From Thalassiosira profunda (taxonomy: Eukaryota > Bacillariophyta > Thalassiosirophyceae > Thalassiosirales > Thalassiosiraceae): a DNA stretch of 14,808 nucleotides. The stretch is from assembly GCA_036939355.1 (NCBI GenBank), contig JALLAP010000767.1, positions 1 to 14,808 on the forward strand. Reading direction: 5' to 3'. Below the pieces are notes generated by a model. That model searched no databases, was not told the origin of the DNA, and saw only the letters and a program-made list of their open reading frames with translations. Positions 6,954 through 14,808 of the stretch are shown in pieces; positions within the stretch are counted from its first letter, which is position 1, and every line of letters starts with the position of its first letter. A program made the position numbers and the translations under genes.

Positions 6954-9900
6954 CTAGCCACCCCCCTCTCCTCTCTTCTTCTCCCTGCGTTCCTCGAGCC
7001 TCGCGCGCTTGGCGCTCCCACGAACTGTCCTTTCCTGTTTGAGCGCCTCGAGCAGGCGCGTGGCTCTGCCGAGCCAGGCGTTCACACTCTTTTGCCACAC
7101 GCCCTCCTGCCGGGTGTGCTCAGCCCGGACCTTGTCCCGCAGCACTTGGCAGTCCCGCTCATAGACCTGCAGGGTAGATTGGAGAGTCCGGTCGAGAACC
7201 TTCACCTCTTGTTCCGCTGACTGCTGCAGCTCTTGCTCCGCCGACCAAAGCCGTTCGTCCTCGGCGTCGCTCTCCGTTTGGATAAGCAAGTGCAGAGCAG
7301 CTTTCCTCTCGGCCACGTCTTCGGCGTCCGCGCCGTCGCTTGGCACGTCGTCGAGCTTTTTGTTGAGCTCGAGTGTTCGGGAGTCCTTACGGCTCTGCGA
7401 TTCCCTGCGGAGGCGCGCCAGGGACGCCTCAAGCACCTCCTTCTTTGCCTTCCTCTTCTCGTCGGTCTCGCTTGCCACCAGCTCGAAATCCGTACGGAGC
7501 GTGTCAAGCGTCTGAGCCATTTGAGCTTCGGCTGCCGCCTTCTGTTTGGTGATCTGGTCCCCTTCGAGCTTCAAGGCCTTTCCGTCCAAGCGGAGGTCTT
7601 CGTCCGCCCAATCTTGGTCGGCGTCAAACGATGACAGGGTTTCCAAAAGCTGAGCCCGAATGGCCGTCGCCCGCTCGTCAAAGCGTTTTACCGCCGACTC
7701 TCGCGCTTCAGCGAGCCACCTTAGGAGCAGCGCCTCTTGCTTTTCGTCTACCTCCACCCGGGGCCACGATTCTTGGTCCGTCTCTGTGTCGCATGCTTCG
7801 TCCGACTTGGCAACGGGCTGGCGCTTCAACCTCTCCAGATACCTCTCCGTCTCGCTGGCGGCCGACGTTCGTGGGAACTCTCCACCGAGCTTTTCTCTGG
7901 CCGCCTGGAGCCATTTGCTCATCATCGTGCCCTCGTCAGACGACCTGGACACAATCACAGGCGCAAATCGCGCGCCAGCGTCGTCAGACTCGTCGTCAGA
8001 ACTGATGTCGCCAGGCCGTGTTGGGACCTCGGCGCCTTCGCCCACGCGTCGAACGGTCTTGTGCAACGCCGCCTGCTCTTGAGCATCGAGGCAAATGTTG
8101 CAGATAGTTGAGTGACGAGCATTCTCGCGGAAGAAGGCCTTCCACAGAACAGGATCGCTCTCCTCGGGCGTGTAAGCGTCCTCGAATTGCTTGATGAGAC
8201 CGTCGATTGCCCCTGGATCGAACTTGCCGTCCCATTCCAGGCCCGCCGTGAGCTTGTTGCAGGCGCCAAGAGTCCTGGAGCACGTTGTGCAGTGATCCTC
8301 CTTCCTCTTCTCGACGAGGGCTGCAACGGCCTGCGTGAAGACCCGACGCTTGCGCGCCTTTTGGATCCAGATCTGCGCAATGAGGAGCCGCGAGCCTTCG
8401 AGGGGCGTGCGATCCCACTGACGCCTGCGCTCTTCCTCGTCGTCCGAGGAGTCGCTGCTGATGCTGGCACGATCATCGTCGCGTCGGTTGATGCCTGTCC
8501 CGGCATTCATGAGGTTGGAGTGCACTTCGCGCACGTACTCGATTATCGGCCGACCATCCGGGCCAGCCTCTTGCAGCGCTTCAGGGGTAATCAGCTCGAC
8601 GAGGTGCTGCAGCACCCAAGGACGATTCTTCTCGAGGAATTTGTGCCGGAAGGTCTCGCTGTTCATCGCCTCGAGCTCCTGTCGCTCCTGCTCGAGGTCC
8701 TCTTGGCGTCCCTCCCCGATTGCCAATTTGGCGGCAATCACATCGTCCATCGTCCCTTGGAGCCGCGACACATTCCAAATGCCGCCCCACGAGATGGCAT
8801 CGATGCTCGTGCTGGATACGAAGAGGCAGATCCGACTGACCAATTCGCAGCAGGCAATGACAATGGCCACGATTAGTGGAAAGACGGGGTCGCCGAGAAA
8901 GTTGTACTCTTGCCGCAGGCAGATGGTGATGCCGAGCATACCGTTGCCAAACCCAAGCGCAATGATGCTGAGTATGAAGTAATGCTGCGACGAGAAGCAA
9001 AGCAGGTCGACGTTTTGGAGAGAGGGCGTGACGCTCTCGTCCACGTGTCCCCGCAGATTCCAGCGGCGCTCGCGGTTGGTGAACCGCCACTTTTGGTAGG
9101 AGAGGTAATCGTGCACTCTCCAGCCGTAAAGAAGCTCTTGGCTGCCGAGGATAAACGCATCCACGAGGGACGACCACGGAATCATGTAAAAGGCAAAGAG
9201 CGCGTAGAAGAGGAGATCCCGCTGGTTGATGCCGTAGTTCAGGGCAATCTCCGTCTCGCTGTAGAGCAGCATGAGCTGGAGGCACATGAACGGCAGCATG
9301 ATGGCACCGCACTTCTCGACGCTGTAAATGGCCAGCGAGTCCAAGAGAGGCTCAATGCCTTCCGTTTTGAGCTCGATGTCCTCGTTGACCTTCTGCCACT
9401 GCGCCTCTCGCTGCTGCTTTTCCTCCCTCGTCAATCCCTTGCGTCCAAAGGTGTGGCTCACCAGCAGCTTCCAGCGCGGCAACAACGTCAGGACAGTTCG
9501 GATGAGCGGGTAGAGGAAGAGGCGCTGGACCACCGACAGGGAAATCTCCACCAAAAAGGTCAGTGCGAATTCGGTAAAGTTGCGTGCTCCGATTGTGACG
9601 AGCAACTCTGCCATTTGTATCGAGACGAGCAGCGGCGCCGCCAACAACCGATCTCCCATTATGTGGGCCGTCACCAAATCAGCCAGCACCTGACAGAGCT
9701 GAAATAGCACCTTGAAGCGAAAGATGTTGTCTCGGAAGGCATGACTGTAGCTGAACTCCCACAGGGAGAGCAGAGCAGCCTGAATAGCGAGCCCGACCCA
9801 GAGAAAATGCCCTCGTTTCGAGGCCAACTTTCCCGCGTCGCCGTCCTGCTCCTCGGCGCCAACTTTGTGGGCTTGCGCCGATGGGATGAGCTTTTTCGTT

Positions 9901-12900
9901 GCTCGATACACGGTGTAAAAGCCGAGGACGACAAACGCCGAGCCCATTCGTCCCATGGCGTTTTCCAGCTGCTCTTCGTCTCGAACCCCACCGCTCATGA
10001 TCCAATCCCGATGCACCCCAGTAAAGGCAAAGGCCGAATCGCTGAACAAAGAATGCACCATCAGGACGACGGCCATGTACGGTATCACTGCGAGCGCGGC
10101 CCCCTCGAGCTGCGGTTGGGACACGAGCCTCATCATGGAGTGGAACAGGAAAGTGGGAGGATGGCGCAGCTTCGTCAGGAGGCGGTTCGCGGCATAGATG
10201 AAGCCGCCAACAGAGCAGATGGCCAGCCCCATCAAGGTAAAGAACACAAAGTAAACAGATCCGCCAAACTCGAAGCGGTTGAGCAGCTCGAACCACGGCA
10301 AGGGGTGGTACGTCACTTCTAGGGCGTAGTCCTGCGATTTGATGTTCCCGTTCACGTCCACGGGGCACGGAGCGATGTTGCGCTCGGCCATCATGTCCAA
10401 GATGTGGGCGCTCCCTCCGAAATGTTCTGGCTGCTGGGTGGTGCACAGCTCGTCGAAGTGCAGTCTGGAGGAGGTAGGCAGGGAAACAGGTTAGAGAGAA
10501 TGCGATGCAACCAACATTGACTGTGGGATGGACTTACTCTGCTTCGACCAAACGCTTGGTTCCTTGCGAGATCTGGTAGTATTTCAGCTCCAGCTGAACC
10601 TTTCGGGGAATGGCGTGGCGGTGGCCTCCCATCTCCTTGTCGACCAAAACAGGAACCAAGTCTTGGTCTCTCAAATCGTCCAGCGCCAGCGTTCTTCCCC
10701 ACTCTTCTTCGTCGCTGGATGGCACAAACTCGTCGGGCGGAACTGCGTCCTTGGTGACGCGAAAGAGAGTTGCGCCGGGGGGCGCCTCGAACCAGCGCAA
10801 GTTCTTTCGCGCTTGCCTCACTTCTTCCTCGTAGGTGCAGCGAAGCGCAACTCCTAGGCATGCGTCACTGGCCGGCGTCTGTCCCCGGAACGCGTACTCT
10901 TTGGTGGGCACCGTCTGATCATACGACATTTCTTTGCAATCTGGATGTTCTTCCAGCAGTCTGCTCAGGCTAATGTGGCTATCGTAGCCATCGCAGTTGG
11001 AGAAGAAGGGAAGGTACGGCAGCGCGAGAAAGTCGTCCGGCCACCAAGAGTCTTCTTCGCGGACCGAGTTGACAGGATCGCTCGTGGGGCGCGTTGGCGA
11101 CAACGCTGTGCCTTCATCTGCACTGGTCTCATTATCAAAGTTGTGAGCCATGCGCTGATCGCCAATGCAGATGTTGCTCGGTCGATCCACCAAGAAGCGA
11201 GATTCGATCTCCTTGACGCCAGTCTCCGAGATGCGGGTCGGCAAGTTAAGCGGCAGGTCGAGGTTCTCCCTGTCAAAGTTGGCTTCTTCGATGACGGCCA
11301 GCCACGTTGCTTGCTCGTGATCGTCAGAGAACCGTTCAGGCGAATGGACGCGCAGCAGCGACTTGTCCCTCGGACCAAAATAATCGCTAAACTCGGCATA
11401 GTATGCTCCGTGGATGAGCTCCACCACGACGGACAACTCGACCTTGGCCAGGGCGCTGATGGTCAACTGAATCTGCTGGTGCTTGTCGTCGGGATATCCA
11501 GAGACGTGTGCGTTGGTCTCGAAGAAGGCGGGCATGGGGTGGCGACGGCACTTGCAGCACCCAGGAGTTGACATCCACGTTTGGCTGGATTCTGGCTTGT
11601 GCTTGTTGTGCAATGCAATTTTGGCTGCGTCGTCTGTTCCTCTGTGGAATGGCGCTTGCCACTCGTTGAAGAGATCGAGTGGGCTGTCGTGGTCTAGTTC
11701 CTCCTGCAAGCTAGCATTGAGGAGAAGCTGACCCTTGGGCTCATCTCGCGGTGGGAGGTAGCCATGCTCCAACTCAAAGACACCCATCAGCTTGTCCCTG
11801 ATGATCGTCTCAATGAGTGGGTCGTCATCGCAAACGGAGGTGTTTCGACACGAGGCCACACCTCGCAGCTCCGGTGCATCCGAGCAGCAAATCTTATCTC
11901 GCCACCGCGAGTAGGCTTGCCATCGCTGAACGTCGGAGCAGTCGTAGATGGGAGAGAGGGTGCCATCGTCCAGCGTGTCCTGGCACAGTCGGCGGAACGA
12001 GAGGAAATTCCACGACGAATCCGAGCAAAAGTAAGGACGCGAGAGGCACTTCTCCAAATCTGGCTCGGAAAAGAGAATGTAGTCGTCGGTGACATTTCCT
12101 TCCTCGCACGTTGCCACATCCTCTTGCGATCCGTCGGCGCGGAGGCAGACCAAATTCCGGTGGTCTTTCAAGCACTGGTTGAGAATCTCGACCTGTCGGT
12201 CTGTGGGAGGATAACTGCAGGAGCCTTCGTCGTCTCCGGCCCTGTTGCACTGATAGCGCAGCGGGCATGGCTTGCACCCATCGTAGAGGGAAACCACATA
12301 ATGCTCTCCGTAGGTCAAGTTGTGATGCAGTGCCGATTGGTCGACGGTCAGGATCGCGACGTCGAACGGTTCCAAGCGAAGGGTGGCTGACTCGTCGACG
12401 GTTCCCTCCAATGTCGAGGGCACCTCTGTTGTTGCGTTTTCGACCGGTGGCAAGAGCGAAATGCGATGCAGCACCTCTTTCTTCGTCGACTTGCAGTCGG
12501 CCATGCTCGTCGCGCCTTCGTCGGACGAGGTCCCGTTGGGACACTTGAGCAGGTCAGCACAGCTGCACCAATCGAGAGACACAAAGTCGAACTCCTGCGA
12601 GTACGTGTCGTTTCCAACACCCACGCCAAGCCCGATTGACGTGACCGATGTCTCGTTGGTAGTCTCCAAGTACACGAGCTCCTCGAGTCGCTGCCCAAAC
12701 TGCTCAATGAGCTGGATTGAGGTGTGCAGATCGAAAATGAACGGATCAATGCCTGTCCGATTGCCGCTCACTGCTTGCTCCCGCTCGCTGTCGTATTCCG
12801 CTCGGACCTCACGCTTGAGCTCGGAGTAGCTGTCAAACACTTTTGTTTCGGCGCTCGTAAACCGAAAGGGCAATCCATCGTTGGCACTCAACATTAGATG

Positions 12901-14808
12901 GCCACTCGCATGTGGAAGCAAAGACGAGGCAGCTGGCAGCTCGTCTTCGTCCGGAAGTCTCCCTTGGCGCAGCGTGAGAACATCATCTGCCTCAGCAAAG
13001 TTGCACACGTTGCCTTCCCCATACGACAGACCAAAGATTTCCATTGCCGGATCCGTTGCCACGGCCGAATCATAATCAAGGTGGACGCGGTAAGGGTACC
13101 AAAAGTCTCGCTTCCCGCGGCCCACCAACGGCACCGCGGGGTCGCCCAGCCCCAAATCATCCAGAGACTCGTCCGAAGTGCACAGCCAGAAACGATACAC
13201 GCTGGCCAGGGCCAAGAACTGGGACGCACAGTTGCACTCCTTGCGCCGGTGCGCATCGCGAACGAGCGCGGCTTTCTTGTCTCTCGCACACTTTTCAGCA
13301 AAAGGCAAAGCCTCGCTTTTGACAATGGGCCATTCGCTCTCATTGGCCAGATATTCGAGGTAGTTGGGATTCGATCGATCGCTCATCTCGGCCTGGTATC
13401 GGTTCTTCAGGTTTGGAAGCGCTGCGGCACTGCAATCCTTGTCGTGCTCGTCGAGCAGCGCAAACGCGTCGCCGCCCTGATACTGGATATTGTTGGGCGG
13501 GTCTGCAGGCGTATTGCCAAGCATGCGAAGCAGGCCGTCGTTCGCCAGCGCGCCAACCAAAGGATCTGAAGTGCCAGTCGGACACCAATAGTCCTTCTGG
13601 CAAACGCCCTTGCTTGGCCTCCCAAGATCGTCGCTTCCGCACCAATGGCCCTCTTTGCACAGCGTTCTCAGCTGGCTTCCCGGCGCTCGGAGATCCGTGT
13701 CTGGCGTCGTGGCAAAATCACACTCATAACCTGCAGGGCACAGATAATTCAGCGAAGTGGCAAGCGAAGTGCCTTCATCACAGACAAAACCTGCGTCGCA
13801 AGGCTTGGCCTGCGGCGGGGCCAGGCCCCCTTCGGCGCAGATGATGTCGGCCTCGCACGTTCCGTGGTAGAGCTGATCGTGGGCCAAATAGACGGCTCTC
13901 GGCTCAAAGGTCCGAACGTTGCAGCACTCGCCCTCGGCGTGGACTTCGTACGTGTCGTCAATGTAGCAGCCCAGCTCCGAGTCAAAGGTGGGGCACTTCT
14001 CGACGTCGTAACCGCCCTCGTAATCGTGCGTTGGATCCGTGTACACAACTCGCCTCTCGTCCTCCATTACGAGCGACGAGTTCATGAGCATCATGCCCTT
14101 GGTGCAGTTAAAGGCTGGGTCGAAGACTCGCGCTTTCGGGAGGTCGATGTAGCCGTTGCCCTCTCCACGGAAGTAGTTGAAGCTGAACTCGTACCCCTCC
14201 GGCGGCGCGGTGGCGAAGATTTGGTTGTTGAGCAGAGCGATCCCGTATCCTTGGTGCGGATGGCCCGTTTGGATGTCGTACTGCGGGCCGTAATAGTCCG
14301 CCATTCGCTGGTACACCAAGCTTCCTTGCGGCTGGGAGTTTTTGTAGCACTTGGCCACGCGTTGGTATTTGAGCGAGCTTGGGTCAGCCTCGCGGAAGTG
14401 AGGGCCGCGTCCCAAAATGTCAATGTAGGGAGGCACCAGCTCGCCGTAGAAGTACTCGGGAGTTGTAGACTCCTTGGCATTCGAGTTGAGGGCGAGGCAC
14501 TCGTCCATCGAAAAGGGAGGAGGTCGCGCATCAACGGGGAACTCGTACTCAAACGCCGGCATTCCTTTGAAGTCTCTCACAATTGGCTCGTAAGGAGTTG
14601 GGAGGTCCGCGTAGCTGCAGGGGTTCGTCATGCCCTCGAGCGGGCACACCACACCCGTCGGGCATCGATTACACTCGCCCTTCTCGCGCAAGCCCCAGCT
14701 CTTTGACCAGGTGCCTTGCGGACAGGGGACGCAGCTGTGGCCGCTCTCGTCAATGGTGGCGCGGTACGTGCCCGGTCCGCACTCTTCCGCCTCGAACAGG
14801 CCCTCAAA
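6954..14808 (-). CDS. Very large multi-pass membrane protein with Cys-rich ectodomain (5' end beyond window); join of 14808..10538 and 10464..6954
   Basis: Two minus-strand frames join in frame across an intron (10465-10537), giving 2593 residues in the window; the N-terminus lies beyond the right edge. Residues 1-1480 look extracellular, with N-glycosylation sites and clustered Cys. Residues 10-60 (CGPGTY...CVPCPQGTWS...CNRCPTG) resemble GCC2/GCC3, ephrin-receptor-like Cys repeats. A second Cys cluster is at about 318-414 and further ones near 745, 850 and 1085. About 11 membrane segments lie at roughly 1491-1516, 1546-1566, 1597-1615, 1644-1661, 1675-1695, 1697-1715, 1722-1741, 1807-1827, 1840-1863, 1917-1939 and 1950-1974. 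The C-terminal tail (1975-2593) has two Ser/Asp-rich acidic patches, CxxC pairs at 2149-2152 and 2212-2215, and a charged, helix-rich segment (2335-2593) that looks like coiled coil. I recognise a receptor-like layout seen in large protist membrane proteins, but no named family, and assign no function. Confidence 0.8.
10465..10537 (-). other. Spliceosomal intron, phase 2, 73 nt
   Basis: On the minus strand the first exon ends in GCAGA and is followed by a strong donor, GTAAGT. The acceptor is a pyrimidine-rich CTACCTCCTCCAG. CTCTAAC, a good match to the branch-point consensus, lies about 30 nt upstream of the acceptor. Without splicing the frame stops at once, at 10536-10534, inside the donor. 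Removing these 73 nt rebuilds a Glu codon and continues as LHFDELCTTQQPEHFGG into the long downstream frame, which otherwise lacks a good ATG start (its first codon at 10400 is TTG). Confidence 0.88.

Noticed and set aside
10391..10861. A 156-codon minus-strand frame spanning the intron.
   Set aside because: It is an out-of-frame reading over the exon-intron-exon junction; the spliced frame with strong donor, branch point and acceptor explains the region better.
13645..14706. A 353-codon plus-strand open frame.
   Set aside because: Antisense to the Cys-rich ectodomain exon; open by composition, no recognised motif.
6954..14808. Treating the two long minus-strand frames as two separate genes.
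   Set aside because: The downstream frame has no good ATG at its start, the gap is only a short GT-AG intron, and splicing joins both in frame.
6954..14808. Assigning the large membrane protein to meckelin (TMEM67) because of its Cys-rich ectodomain and multi-pass core.
   Set aside because: The membrane core and tail do not resemble meckelin as I know it, and it is far longer.

Overview
The window is nuclear DNA of a eukaryotic alga, most likely a photosynthetic stramenopile such as a diatom. The main support is the left-hand gene. Its N-terminus is a short hydrophobic signal peptide ending in an ASAF-type motif followed by a Ser/Pro/Arg-rich stretch, which is the bipartite targeting signal of secondary red plastids. 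A short 73-nt GT-AG intron with a CTAAC branch-point-like element, long genes with few introns, and an origin recognition complex gene also fit. The sequence is GC-rich and gene-dense. A genus cannot be fixed from sequence alone; a centric diatom is only a guess.

Layout, left to right. (1) 1-1690, minus strand, running off the left edge: a plastid-targeted protein with a metallo-beta-lactamase-like fold in which most metal-binding positions are replaced. (2) 1691-2031: a 341-bp divergent intergenic region that should hold both promoters. (3) 2032-4992, plus strand: origin recognition complex subunit 4 (ORC4), intronless, with a long disordered N-terminus and a basic insertion inside the AAA+ domain. 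(4) 5086-6750, minus strand, convergent with ORC4 across 93 bp: a 12-TM major facilitator of the SLC49/FLVCR type. (5) 6954-14808, minus strand, running off the right edge: one very large multi-pass membrane protein in two exons joined across an intron at 10465-10537. It has a Cys-rich ectodomain, about eleven membrane segments, and a cytosolic tail with Cys pairs and coiled coil.

The four genes do not form a pathway or an operon; this looks like ordinary compact gene packing. The parts most worth attention are the apparent loss of catalytic residues in the plastid metallo-beta-lactamase-like protein, the unusual regulatory and DNA-binding-like segments of ORC4, and the large uncharacterised receptor-like protein. 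I saw no mobile element, CRISPR array, rRNA or tRNA.
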